Of a stretch of 64,000 nt of DNA, positions 51,449-60,008 are shown piece by piece. A program made the position numbers and the translations under genes. The stretch lies in NCBI GenBank assembly GCA_963801065.1, contig CAWDDG010000005.1:62001-126000 (forward strand), in the 5' to 3' direction. Numbering within the stretch: the first letter of the stretch is position 1; each line of letters starts with the position of its first letter. Under the pieces are notes generated by a model. That model was given only the letters and a program-made list of their open reading frames with translations, did no database searches and was not told the origin of the DNA. The DNA is from CAWDDG01 sp963801065 (lineage in GTDB: Bacteria; Actinomycetota; Actinomycetes; Jiangellales; Jiangellaceae).

Positions 51449-53323
51449 ATGGGCGACGTGTCCACTGTCGCCTCGATGGTCTTCCTCGTTCTCGGCGTGG
51501 TGGCCGTTTCACGGCTGGCGACGGCGCTGCGGATGCCGCCTCCTGTTCTGCTCGTGTTCGCCGGGCTCGCGGTGGGAACGCTGCCGTGGGTCCCCGAGAT
51601 CGAGATCGAGCCGGAGCTTGTCCTGTTCGTGCTCCTTCCGCCCCTGCTGTTCGCCGCCGCGCTCGGCTCCTCCTACGTCGGGCTCCGCGACGTCCTGGGC
51701 CCGGTTCTCCTGCTCGCCGTCGGGCTGGTTCTGTTCACTGCCGGCGCGGTCGCGTTCGCCGTCATCCCGCTGGTGCCCGGCCTGTCACTCGCCGCGGCCA
51801 TTTCCATCGGCGCGGTCGTCGCCCCTCCGGATGCGGTGTCCGCCACGGCGATCGCGAGACGAACGGGCATGCCGCGGCGGACGGTGACCATCCTCGAGGG
51901 TGAGAGCCTGTTCAACGACGCGACGGCGCTCACGACCCTCCGGATCGCCGTTGCAGCGACCGCGGCCGGTTCGGTCACCGCATTCGACGTCGCCGGCGAT
52001 TTTCTCGTCGCGGCGGTCGGTGGCGGCGCGGTCGGGATCGCCGGCGCGTACGGGCTCGGCTGGCTGCGCCGGCGCGGCGTCGACATCCTGTCCGGGATCG
52101 CACTCTCGCTGGCCGCGCCCTTCGGTATCTACCTCGCGGCCGAGGAAATCGGTGGCTCGGGCGTGATCGCCGTGGTGGTCCTGGGGCTGATCCTGGGCCA
52201 CCGCTCACCCATCGACCAGGGGCCGGAGGCGCGGATCACCGATGCCTCGATATGGCGCAGCGTGCAGTTCGTGCTCGAAGGCGCGGTCTTCGCCCTCATC
52301 GGGCTCCAGCTTCCGGCCATCGTCGACAACGTCACCGAACCCGCCGGGACGGTCGTCGTCGCCAGTGTCGCGGTCCTGGCAGCCGTGATCATCGCCAGGC
52401 CCGTCTGGATCTTCGGCTACGCTCTGCTCGCCCGGGTCCTGCCATGGTTCGCCCTCGGCCGACCCAGGTGGTCCAGTCTCGCGGTCGTGTCATGGGCCGG
52501 CATGCGTGGGGTGGTGTCGCTGGCGGCCGCGCAGTCGCTGCCTCGGGACTTCCCGCATCGCGATCTCACGCTGCTCGTGACGGTCGTCGTCATCTTCGGG
52601 ACACTCGTGCTGCAGGGCCTGACCCTGCCCGCCCTGATCCGCCTCGTGGGCGTGCGTCCGCAGGACCCGCGGGCGGACGCCCTCGCGATCGCCAGCGCGC
52701 AGGAGGACGCTGTCGAGGCTGCGCTCCGCAGGCTCGACAAGCTCGTCGAGGAGGAGGACGTCGCCCCCGAGATCGTGGACAAGCTGCGCATCGACGCCGA
52801 ACGGCGCGGCCTCGTCGCGTGGGAGCGGCTGGCCCGCGGCGACGGTAGCGAGCCGCCCAGCCGCACCTACCTGCGTCTGCGCCGGGAGATGCTCAACGCC
52901 GAGCGCGACGTGTTCATCCGGCGCCGCGATTCGGGAGACCTCGACGACGACGTGCTCCGGCAGGTCCAGGTCGAGCTCGACCTGGAGGAGACGCTGTTGC
53001 TTCGCCGCGGGACCATCGAGGACGCCCCGGGCCAGCCCGAGCTGGCGGCCCGCGTGTCCATCGGTGCGCCCTGCCCACATCTCGCCGCCGCGCCCGCGCA
53101 GGTGACGCCGCGTACCAAGGGCTGCGAAGGCTGCGAGATCGAAGGGCGCACCGACTGGGTCCATCTGCGGACCTGCCTGGCGTGCGGCTACATGGGCTGC
53201 TGTGACTCCTCACCGCGACGGCATGCCCGGCTCCACTACGGGGACGAGGACCATCCGGTCATGCGATCGGCAGAGCCGGGCGAGAGCTGGCGCTGGTGCT
53301 ACGTCGACCGCGAGCTGGGCTGA
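51449..53323 (+). CDS. Na+/H+ antiporter (CPA1) with C-terminal UBP zinc finger
   Basis: The 624-residue protein has about 12 transmembrane helices over residues 1-400, including AVVAPPDAVSATAIARR and EGESLFNDATALTTLRIA (the ND motif of CPA1 exchangers) and SWAGMRGVVSLAAA. A cytosolic helical region (400-540) follows, then a UBP-type zinc finger: CPHLAA, GCEGCEIEGRTDWVHLRTC, LACGYMGCCDSSPRRHARLH. That finger binds ubiquitin tails in eukaryotes; its role here is unknown. The ATG at 51449 or the GTG at 51458 may start it. Probably regulates sodium or pH, fitting the trehalose genes around it. Confidence 0.9.
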   Translation: MGDVSTVASMVFLVLGVVAVSRLATALRMPPPVLLVFAGLAVGTLPWVPEIEIEPELVLFVLLPPLLFAAALGSSYVGLRDVLGPVLLLAVGLVLFTAGAVAFAVIPLVPGLSLAAAISIGAVVAPPDAVSATAIARRTGMPRRTVTILEGESLFNDATALTTLRIAVAATAAGSVTAFDVAGDFLVAAVGGGAVGIAGAYGLGWLRRRGVDILSGIALSLAAPFGIYLAAEEIGGSGVIAVVVLGLILGHRSPIDQGPEARITDASIWRSVQFVLEGAVFALIGLQLPAIVDNVTEPAGTVVVASVAVLAAVIIARPVWIFGYALLARVLPWFALGRPRWSSLAVVSWAGMRGVVSLAAAQSLPRDFPHRDLTLLVTVVVIFGTLVLQGLTLPALIRLVGVRPQDPRADALAIASAQEDAVEAALRRLDKLVEEEDVAPEIVDKLRIDAERRGLVAWERLARGDGSEPPSRTYLRLRREMLNAERDVFIRRRDSGDLDDDVLRQVQVELDLEETLLLRRGTIEDAPGQPELAARVSIGAPCPHLAAAPAQVTPRTKGCEGCEIEGRTDWVHLRTCLACGYMGCCDSSPRRHARLHYGDEDHPVMRSAEPGESWRWCYVDRELG

Positions 53324-53331
53324 CGCAGGGG

Positions 53332-53643
53332 TCAGGTGTCGAAGCCGAGACGCCGCGCCGAACGGGCCCGCTGCCGGCTCGCCCGGAGCCGGCGCAACCG
53401 CTTGACCAGCATCGGGTCGTGGACCAACGCCTCAGGACGGTCGATCAGGGCGTTGAGCACCTGGTAGTAGCGGGTGGCCGACATGTCGAACAGGTCGCGG
53501 ACGGCCTGTTCCTTGGCGCCGGCGTACTTCCACCACTGCCGCTCGAATTCGAGGATCGCCCGGTCGCGCTCGCCCAGCTCGCCGGTGACAGCGGACGGGC
53601 TGGCCGGTAGGAACTTGGTGACTGCTCGGGGCGCGGCTTCCAT
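53332..53643 (-). CDS. DUF3263 domain protein
   Basis: The 103-residue basic protein contains LGERDRAILEFERQWWKYAGAKEQAVRDLFDMSATRYYQVLN, the DUF3263 core, a helix-turn-helix-like fold (AVRDLFDMSATRYYQVL). It ends in an Arg-rich tail. It is probably a DNA-binding protein; actinobacterial copies are often next to otsA, as here in divergent orientation, so it may regulate trehalose synthesis. Confidence 0.85.
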   Translation of the reverse strand: MEAAPRAVTKFLPASPSAVTGELGERDRAILEFERQWWKYAGAKEQAVRDLFDMSATRYYQVLNALIDRPEALVHDPMLVKRLRRLRASRQRARSARRLGFDT

Positions 53644-53761
53644 TCCGGCATCGTACGAAACGGAACGCCAGCACTGTGGTTCGACAGGCCGTGCACGGAA
53701 GCCGGCAACCCGTGATGTCGGGCGCGCTGGGGTTGGTTACGGTGGAGGACGAGGAGGACCC

Positions 53762-55159
53762 GTGGTGCGCAAGGGCACGAGCAGCTTCATCGTCGTCGCC
53801 AACCGACTGCCGGTCGACCGGGTGACCGACGACGAGGGTGCGACCACCTGGCGGCGCAGCCCTGGCGGTCTCGTCACCGCCCTCGCACCGGTGATGCGTG
53901 CCTACGAAGGCGCCTGGGTGGGCTGGACCGGCACGCCCGACGACTCGCCGGAGCCGTTCACCTCCGAGGACATGGACCTGGTGGCGGTGCCGCTGTCGGC
54001 CGAGGAGACGAGCCTCTACTACGAGGGCTTCTCCAACGCGACCCTGTGGCCGCTCTACCACGACGTCATCGTCGCTCCCCAGTTCCACCGCGAGTGGTGG
54101 GACGCCTACCGGAAGGTCAACCGAAGGTTCGCCGAGGCCGCGGCCGGCGTGGCCGCCGACGGCGCCGTGGTGTTCGTCCAGGACTACCAGCTGCAGCTGG
54201 TGCCGCGGATGCTCCGCGAGCTCCGCCCTGACCTCAAGATCGGCTTCTTCATGCACATCCCGTTCCCCCCGTCCGAGCTGTTCGCCCAGTTGCCGTGGCG
54301 CCGGCAGATCCTCGAGGGACTGCTCGGAGCCGATCTGGTGGGGTTCCAGCGGCTCGGCGCGGCCGACAACTTCGTCGGTCTGTGCGCACGGCTGACAGAC
54401 GCCGTGGCGACCGACGACCTGGTGCTCGCCGACGACGGGCGTAAGGTGCTCGCGCGGGCGTTCCCCATCTCGATCGAGGTCGGGGAGGTTTCGCGACTGG
54501 CCTCGGACCCAACCGTTCGCGCCCGGTCGGCGACCATCCGCGAGGAGATCGGCTCGCCCGAGCACATGCTGCTCGGGGTAGACCGGCTGGACTACACCAA
54601 GGGCATCGGCCACCGGCTCAAGGCCTGGGGCGAGATCCTGGCCGAGGGCGAGGTCACGCCGGACGAAGCGGTCTTCGTCCAGGTCGCCACTCCGAGCCGT
54701 GAGCGCGTCGAGGCCTACCAGACGCTGCGCGACGACATCGAGCTACAGGTCGGCCGGATCAACGGCGACTACGGTCGGATCGGCACGCCGGCCGTCCAGT
54801 ATCTGCATTCCTCCTACGACCGGCCCGAGCTCGTCGCGCTGCTCCGGGCCGCCGACGTCATGGTGGTGACACCACTGCGCGATGGCATGAACCTGGTGGC
54901 CAAGGAGTACGTGGCCGCGCGCACCGACCTGCGGGGCACCCTCGTGCTCTCGGAGTTCGCCGGCGCGGCGGACGAGCTCGACGGCGCGTTCCTGGTCAAC
55001 CCGCACGACATCGACGGACTCAAGCGCACCCTTCTCATGGCGATGCGCCTCCCCGACGCCGAGGCAGAGGAACGGATGCGACGGCTGCGCGACCACGTCA
55101 TGACCCACGACATCGCACGCTGGGCCCGCGAGTTCCTCGACACCCTCCGGGCCGCCTGA
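53762..55159 (+). CDS. otsA: Trehalose-6-phosphate synthase
   Basis: A 465-residue GT20 enzyme that joins UDP- or GDP-glucose to glucose-6-phosphate. Motifs: FIVVANRLPVDR, RSPGGLVTALAPV, WVGWTG, FVQDYQLQLVPRMLRELRP, GFFMHIPFPPSELFAQLPWR, LGVDRLDYTKGIGHRLKAW, TPLRDGMNLVAKEYVAAR and LSEFAGAADEL. The GTG at 53762 follows GAGGAGGACCC. With OtsB it makes trehalose for osmotic and desiccation protection. Confidence 0.96.
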   Translation: MVRKGTSSFIVVANRLPVDRVTDDEGATTWRRSPGGLVTALAPVMRAYEGAWVGWTGTPDDSPEPFTSEDMDLVAVPLSAEETSLYYEGFSNATLWPLYHDVIVAPQFHREWWDAYRKVNRRFAEAAAGVAADGAVVFVQDYQLQLVPRMLRELRPDLKIGFFMHIPFPPSELFAQLPWRRQILEGLLGADLVGFQRLGAADNFVGLCARLTDAVATDDLVLADDGRKVLARAFPISIEVGEVSRLASDPTVRARSATIREEIGSPEHMLLGVDRLDYTKGIGHRLKAWGEILAEGEVTPDEAVFVQVATPSRERVEAYQTLRDDIELQVGRINGDYGRIGTPAVQYLHSSYDRPELVALLRAADVMVVTPLRDGMNLVAKEYVAARTDLRGTLVLSEFAGAADELDGAFLVNPHDIDGLKRTLLMAMRLPDAEAEERMRRLRDHVMTHDIARWAREFLDTLRAA

Positions 55160-55178
55160 GAGGACTACCGGCGCGACC

Positions 55179-55451
55179 TCAGTCGTCGCCGCCGTCGGCC
55201 GCAGGCGTGTAATCGGCGTCCTGGCCCCTGTACGCGATCCACGCCTGCGTATCGGCCGAGTCGTACACCGGGGTCGAGGTCTCGGCGGACGGCGACACCA
55301 TCGCACCGAGCTCGGCGGCCGCGCTCTCCGCACGGTCGATCTCCACGTTCGCGAGCGCGACGAGGTCCCGCAGACCCTCGGACCCGAACCGGTCGCGAAC
55401 GTTCCTCACGGCCTCGGCGACCATCGCGTCGACGTCGGCGTTGGGCTCCAT
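55179..55451 (-). CDS. Conserved hypothetical acidic protein
   Basis: The 90-residue protein opens MEPNADVDAMVAEAVRNVRD, continues DLVALANVEIDRAESAAAEL and ends in an Asp-rich tail. It is acidic, helical and soluble, with no known motif. It is convergent with otsA (19 bp gap), and starts 144 bp from soxR, divergently. Confidence 0.65.
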   Translation of the reverse strand: MEPNADVDAMVAEAVRNVRDRFGSEGLRDLVALANVEIDRAESAAAELGAMVSPSAETSTPVYDSADTQAWIAYRGQDADYTPAADGGDD

Positions 55452-55560
55452 GTGGCTCTCCTCGCTCTGCTGGGGCGGTCACGTACGTTAGCGCGCGGAC
55501 TCAGCTCCTGGCGCAGCGACGTCGAGCCCGGCCGTCACGTCACGTCGGCTAGGCTGCAAG

Positions 55561-55577
55561 CTCAAGTTAAGTTGAAG
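55561..55577 (+). promoter_or_regulatory. SoxR operator in its own promoter
   Basis: CTCAAGTTAAGTTGAAG closely matches the SoxR dyad CTCAAGTTAACTTGAG. It lies 18 bp before the soxR start. No second copy was noticed elsewhere in the window, so autoregulation is the only target visible here. Confidence 0.7.
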
Positions 55578-55594
55578 TCAAGGAGAAGTCAGAC

Positions 55595-56053
55595 GTGGCC
55601 GCTCGGCTGACGATCGGCGAGCTCGCGGCTCGCAGCGGCGCCGCGACCTCGGCGCTGCGGTTCTACGAGGCCAAGGGACTGCTCTCCTCGGAACGCACCG
55701 CCGGAGGGCATCGGGTGTACCCACGCTCGACGCTGCGCCGGGTGGCGTTCGTGCGGGCAGCCCAGCGCGTCGGGCTGACGCTCGAGGAGATCCGTACGGC
55801 TCTGGACAAGCTGCCCAGCGCCCGCACGCCGACGACGGACGACTGGACGCGCCTCTCGCGCTCCTGGCAGTCACGGCTCGACCAGCGGATCGTCGAGCTG
55901 CAGCGCCTGCGCGACGAGCTCGGCGAGTGCATCGGCTGCGGCTGCCTCTCCTTGAAGACGTGCAGCCTCTACAACCCCGGAGACCAGGCGGCGGCCCTCG
56001 GCACCGGCCCGCGCTACCTCTGGGGGGACCGCCGGCCCGATCCCGTGCGCTGA
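55595..56053 (+). CDS. soxR: Redox-sensitive MerR family regulator SoxR
   Basis: The 152-residue protein has an N-terminal MerR winged helix (LTIGELAARSGAATSALRFYEAKGLL), a dimerisation helix, and the SoxR [2Fe-2S] motif CIGCGCLSLKTC (C-x2-C-x-C-x5-C). In actinobacteria SoxR senses redox-active compounds such as quinones and antibiotics. The GTG at 55595 has AAGGAGAAG upstream. Its operator overlaps its own promoter, and no classical soxS exists, as expected. Confidence 0.93.
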   Translation: MAARLTIGELAARSGAATSALRFYEAKGLLSSERTAGGHRVYPRSTLRRVAFVRAAQRVGLTLEEIRTALDKLPSARTPTTDDWTRLSRSWQSRLDQRIVELQRLRDELGECIGCGCLSLKTCSLYNPGDQAAALGTGPRYLWGDRRPDPVR

Positions 56054-56070
56054 CCGCATATCGTCCACCC

Positions 56071-56913
56071 ATGCCAGCGCGGATCCGGAGGCGGTCGGCG
56101 ACCATCCTGAGCGCCCTCTGCGCGGCTCTGGCCGTGCTCGCCGGTTGCGGCGACGCCGACGAGACGACGGAGTCCGCACCGGAGCTGGCGGCCGAGCTCA
56201 CCCAGTCCCGCCTCGACCAGTCGATCGGCGCCGTCAGCGTGTCGATCGCCAACGACGGTGACGCGCCGGTCCGCGTCGACGACCTCGTGCTTCACGCCCC
56301 GCCCTTTCCCGACCAGGCCAGCGACAACGACGCCGTCATCCTCCCGGGGCAGCGCGTCGATTTCCGCGTCATGTACGGCGAGCCGAGCTGCGCAGGTGCA
56401 CGGCCCACCGTGGAAGCGGCCATAGCCGAGGCGACGGTCGACGGTCGCGCGGCTCAGATCGACATCGACGACTCCGACGACGCGCTGGCGCGTCTTCTCG
56501 CCGTGCGATGCGGCGCTCAACAGCTCGCCGAGGTGGTCGACATCCGGTTCGGGCCGAGCTGGACACTCACTGCTGATGGCAGCGCGGTCCTCGGCACGAT
56601 CGAGCTCAGCAGGGTAGGCGCCGGGCCGGAGGTCGTCCTCCACGAGGTCGGCGGTAGCGTCGTCTACGGGCTCGAACCGATCCGCGCCGACGAGCCGGTC
56701 GCCACGCTCGCGGCAGACCAGACGGCCACGTCGGTGCCGGTCCGCGTCGTGTCCATCCGGTGCGACCCACACGCCCTCGGGGAAGGGCGGGGGAAGAAGA
56801 ACCATGTCTTCCGGCTCTGGTTCGCCCTGGACGGCGACCCCACCGAGATCTACACCGAGCTCAAGGCCGGACCGGCCATCCAGGCGCTGCTCGACCGGCT
56901 ATGTGCCGGCTAG
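56071..56913 (+). CDS. Putative lipoprotein, hypothetical
   Basis: The 280-residue protein starts MPARIRRRSATILSALCAAL with lipobox LAVLAGC, so it should be lipid-anchored outside the membrane. Then come beta-rich repeats (VSVSIANDGDAPVRVDDLVLHAPPF) like immunoglobulin-fold domains, and a Cys near the end. It follows soxR by 17 bp. No family recognised. Confidence 0.7.
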   Translation: MPARIRRRSATILSALCAALAVLAGCGDADETTESAPELAAELTQSRLDQSIGAVSVSIANDGDAPVRVDDLVLHAPPFPDQASDNDAVILPGQRVDFRVMYGEPSCAGARPTVEAAIAEATVDGRAAQIDIDDSDDALARLLAVRCGAQQLAEVVDIRFGPSWTLTADGSAVLGTIELSRVGAGPEVVLHEVGGSVVYGLEPIRADEPVATLAADQTATSVPVRVVSIRCDPHALGEGRGKKNHVFRLWFALDGDPTEIYTELKAGPAIQALLDRLCAG

Positions 56914-57043
56914 TGGACGTGCACTCCCACCGAGTGCGGCGTGGAGTCGTGACACGCGTGGGCCCGTCCAGCAGGATGACCTGGGTGACTCGGCCATCGC
57001 TCGCTGCCCGAGGCCAGGCGGCCCGGTGGTCGAGCGGCCTCGG

Positions 57044-57634
57044 GTGACGACGGTGCTTCCTCGCAGGTTCGCGCTCATCCGCCATGTCGACTACACCGGG
57101 GTGTCCGGAATCGGTGTGGTCGCGTACGGCATCGCGTTCTCCGACGGCCACGTGGTGCTGCGCTGGTGCTCCGCCCACCCGGCCACCAGCGTCTGGGAGT
57201 CGCTCGACCACCTGCTCGCCGTACATGGGCACGGCGAGGCCACCAGCATCCAGTGGATCGACGCGCCGGTCCGCGAGCTCGAGGAGGTGCCCGGGACGTC
57301 GCGGACGGGACGCCGAGCACGCCGACGCGCCGCTCTGCGGGCGGGCGCATCGCACGCGAAGGCGCCGGAAGCCGGGCCCGACTCGACCCCGGTCGTTGAA
57401 CTCGCCGACGAAATCACCGCCGAGCGGTCCGGCGGCATTCCGGTCGTGGCCGACGCGCCGCCGTCCGGCGAGAGCGAGCCGCGTGGAACCACAGGTGGTC
57501 GTCCCAACGGCTACCCCTGGCCCACGACTGCGCCCTTGATCGACAGCTCGGCGGGCGCCGAGTCCGGCGCCGCCGTACCCCGGCCGCGCGGGCCCGGCCG
57601 GCACCGCCGCTCGGACCAGGAGGTCCCCCGCTGA
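57044..57634 (+). CDS. Conserved hypothetical protein
   Basis: A GTG at 57044 starts a 196-residue product. Residues 10-80 form a compact domain (RHVDYTGVSGIGVVAYGIAF, HVVLRWCSAHPATSVWESLD, ATSIQWID); the rest is a disordered, Arg/Pro/Gly-rich tail. It overlaps the DUF202 start by CTGA, so it heads a three-gene operon with the two DUF202 genes. The 130 bp before it hold no gene. Confidence 0.6.
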   Translation: MTTVLPRRFALIRHVDYTGVSGIGVVAYGIAFSDGHVVLRWCSAHPATSVWESLDHLLAVHGHGEATSIQWIDAPVRELEEVPGTSRTGRRARRRAALRAGASHAKAPEAGPDSTPVVELADEITAERSGGIPVVADAPPSGESEPRGTTGGRPNGYPWPTTAPLIDSSAGAESGAAVPRPRGPGRHRRSDQEVPR

Positions 57635-58023
57635 CCGGCGGCGAGGGCGGCTCGGCCAGGAGCTCGGACGATCGTTGGCCGAGGCAGGTGTACGGCGTCG
57701 GCGACGAGCCCGACCCGCGGTTCAGCTTCGCCAACGAGCGGACCTTCCTGGCATGGATCCGCACCGGCCTCGCGCTGCTGGCCACCGGCGTCGCCCTCGA
57801 GGGCCTCGACGTCCCGTCGTCCGACGCCCCCCGGCGCGCATTGGTCAGCGCGGTCGTCCTGCTCGGCGCGCTCGCGAGCGGCGCTGCGTTCGTTCGCTGG
57901 GCCCGTGCCGAGCGGGCGTTGCGCCAGTCGCGGCCGTTGCCCTCGCCCGCGCTGGCACCACTCCTCGCCTTCGGCCTCGTCGTGGTCGCGATCCTCGTCG
58001 TGGTCGCCGTGCTCGCGGGCTGA
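57631..58023 (+). CDS. DUF202 family membrane protein (YidH-like), CTG start
   Basis: The conserved DUF202 N-terminus begins before the first GTG: WPRQVYGVGDEPDPRFSFAN and ERTFLAWIRTGLALLATG are both in frame. The only start that includes it is CTG at 57631, which has a perfect AGGAGG seven bases upstream and overlaps the previous stop as CTGA. The 130-residue product has three transmembrane helices. Function unknown. If only the GTG at 57688 were used, the protein would be 111 residues and lack WPRQ. Confidence 0.8.
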   Translation: MTGGEGGSARSSDDRWPRQVYGVGDEPDPRFSFANERTFLAWIRTGLALLATGVALEGLDVPSSDAPRRALVSAVVLLGALASGAAFVRWARAERALRQSRPLPSPALAPLLAFGLVVVAILVVVAVLAG

Positions 58024-58026
58024 GCC

Positions 58027-58338
58027 GTGGCCGGCCGTGGGCTGCACAACGAGCGCACCGCGCTCGCGTGGACCCGCACCGCGCTCGCTCTCCTCGGTGC
58101 GGTGCTGCTGGCGAGCAGGCTCACCGTGGACCGGCTCGGTGCCCTCGCCGTCGCGTTCACCGTCGTCGCGCTCCCGCTGGCGGTCGTCGTGCTCGCCGGC
58201 GCGAGTCGCCGCTACCGCGCGGCCCGTTCCCGCGCGCCGGATCGTCCCGTGCCGCCCGACGGGCGCCTGCCGGCCGGCGTCGCTCTGCTCGTCGTGGTCT
58301 TGGCGATGGTCGAGCTCGGGTACGAGTTCGCGGGTTGA
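58027..58338 (+). CDS. DUF202 family membrane protein, second copy
   Basis: The 103-residue protein starts with GTG at 58027, three bases after the first DUF202 gene. It has the same NERTALAWTRTALALLGA signature and three hydrophobic helices. The two probably form a hetero-oligomer in the membrane; their pairing is usual in actinobacteria. Confidence 0.85.
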   Translation: MAGRGLHNERTALAWTRTALALLGAVLLASRLTVDRLGALAVAFTVVALPLAVVVLAGASRRYRAARSRAPDRPVPPDGRLPAGVALLVVVLAMVELGYEFAG

Positions 58339-58446
58339 TCTCCGCGACCCACGCCGGAAACAGCGGGGCAACACCGTGAGGGCACGGTGGGGAAGCAGGC
58401 CGCTCCGCGCCGCGGCGCGGCACCACCGACCGAGGGCGGGGACGCC

Positions 58447-59070
58447 ATGCTGCTGCGACTGCGTATAGAGCTACCCGACCAGCCCGGATCACTGGGCCGC
58501 GTGACCTGGACACTCGGGGTCCTCGGCGCCGACGTCGCCCAGATCTTCGTGCTCGAGAGGGACTCCGGACGGGCGCTCGACGACATCACCCTGGAGTGGC
58601 GCGGCCAACCACGCGACCGCCTCGTCACGGCGCTGCGCTCGATCCCCGGTGTCCGGCCGGTGGGGGTGTGGGCGGCCCGGAGCACCCCGGAGGCCATGCC
58701 AGAGGCAGGCGTGATCGCCCAGATGGTGTCGGCGCCCGCGCGCGCCCTGGTCACACTCATGGACGCGGCGCCGCTCGTCCTCGCCGCCACGTGGGCGTGC
58801 GTAACCGACGCACGTGGCGTGGTCCTCATGTCCAGCCCCGAGGCGCCCTCTCATCCGCGACTGCCCGAGGGTGTCCCGACCCGAACCGTCGCCGTGACCG
58901 AGGGTGCTCGACTGGCCCGATCGCCGCTCTCCGACGCCCTGGTGCTGACGGTCGCGCGAGAGGACGGGCCGTCGTTCCACCGCACCGAGCTCGACCGCCT
59001 CCAGCACATGCTCGACGTCCTCGCCTGCCTGCCCGATGCCGCCGTCGTCGAGCCCGCCTCGACGGGCTGA
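58447..59070 (+). CDS. ACT domain-containing protein
   Basis: The 207-residue protein begins MLLRLRIELPDQPGSLGRVTW, the start of an ACT domain (beta-alpha-beta fold that binds amino acids), with LGADVAQIFVLERDSG. The second half, with VLAATWACVTDARGVVLMSS, resembles a divergent sensor (GAF-like) domain. ATG 58447 has GAGGGCGGGGACGCC upstream. Likely a small-molecule sensor; ligand unknown. Confidence 0.75.
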   Translation: MLLRLRIELPDQPGSLGRVTWTLGVLGADVAQIFVLERDSGRALDDITLEWRGQPRDRLVTALRSIPGVRPVGVWAARSTPEAMPEAGVIAQMVSAPARALVTLMDAAPLVLAATWACVTDARGVVLMSSPEAPSHPRLPEGVPTRTVAVTEGARLARSPLSDALVLTVAREDGPSFHRTELDRLQHMLDVLACLPDAAVVEPASTG

Positions 59071-59092
59071 CCCAGCTGGCTCGCCCCCTTCG

Positions 59093-59167
59093 CGTTGATC
59101 ATGCAATTCCTGCGCGACACGCCGTGGCCTCCGGCCGGCGTGTCGCGCAGGAATTGCATGATCAACG
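59093..59167. repeat. Perfect 32-bp inverted repeat (long hairpin)
   Basis: Arms 59093-59124 and 59136-59167 are exact reverse complements over 32 bases, around an 11-base loop. It lies between the stops of converging genes; the right arm contains the TGA of dedA (59162-59164). The arm begins CGTTGATCATGCAATTCCTG. No T-tract follows. A terminator, a mobile palindromic repeat (REP-like) or both are possible. Confidence 0.9.
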
Positions 59168-59851
59168 TGGGTTCGGGCGGCCGCCGTCGGGCGCCGCCCG
59201 CCGTTGGCGCAGCTTGCGGACGACGAACCAGCCGACGATCGCGACGATCGCCGCGTAGACCACGTAGTCGAGGTATCCCATGTACTCCTCGACCCGCTCG
59301 TACTGGGTGCCCAGCGCGTAGCCGGCACCCACCAGCGCCGTGTTCCACAGCAGGCTGCCGAGAGCAGTGAGCAGCACGAACGGCGTCAACGGCATGCGCT
59401 GCGCACCGGCGGGCAGCGACACCAGGCTCCGCACGATCGGCACGAACCGGCCGAAGAACACGACGCCCTGGCCGTGCCGGTTGAACCACGCGGACGCGTT
59501 GTCGAAGTCGGACTCTTCGACGAGTGGCAGCTTGGACAGCCACCTCCTGGCCCGTTCCTCGCCGAAGACCGCGGCCAGGCCGTACAGCACCAGGGCGCCC
59601 AGCAAAGCGCCGAGCGTTGCGGCGACGACCACCCAGATCACGTTCAGTCGGCCTCGCTCCGCGAGGTAGCCCGACAACGACAACACGATCTCGCTCGGGA
59701 TCGGTGGGAACACGGTCTCGACGAACGTGAGCACACCGACGCCGACCTCACCCAGGGCGTCGATGACGTCGGCGGCCATGCCGGTCAGGCCGGTGAGACC
59801 GTCGTCCGCGACGTCGGCAGCAGATGTGGTACCGGTGAGCAGTCCAGGCAC
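59162..59851 (-). CDS. DedA family membrane protein (VTT domain)
   Basis: The 229-residue protein has VETVFPPIPSEIVLSLSGYLA and the signature VVFFGRFVPIVRSLVSLPAGAQRMP of DedA proteins, with four to five transmembrane helices. DedA family members flip undecaprenyl phosphate or related lipids. Its last six bases are inside the 32-bp palindrome. Intact. Confidence 0.9.
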   Translation of the reverse strand: MPGLLTGTTSAADVADDGLTGLTGMAADVIDALGEVGVGVLTFVETVFPPIPSEIVLSLSGYLAERGRLNVIWVVVAATLGALLGALVLYGLAAVFGEERARRWLSKLPLVEESDFDNASAWFNRHGQGVVFFGRFVPIVRSLVSLPAGAQRMPLTPFVLLTALGSLLWNTALVGAGYALGTQYERVEEYMGYLDYVVYAAIVAIVGWFVVRKLRQRRAAPDGGRPNPR

Positions 59852-60008
59852 GAAAGAGCGTCCTCAGGTCTGGGAGATCGACCGTGATCGGGCGGCCGTC
59901 GAAGATTGTAGGTGCCCCGCAGCTGTCGAGTTCGGGTCAGCCCTGGTGACCACGATGAGAGCGTGTGCTTATGAAGATCTCCGCGCAGCCGGCCCCGGTG
60001 ACAGTCCG

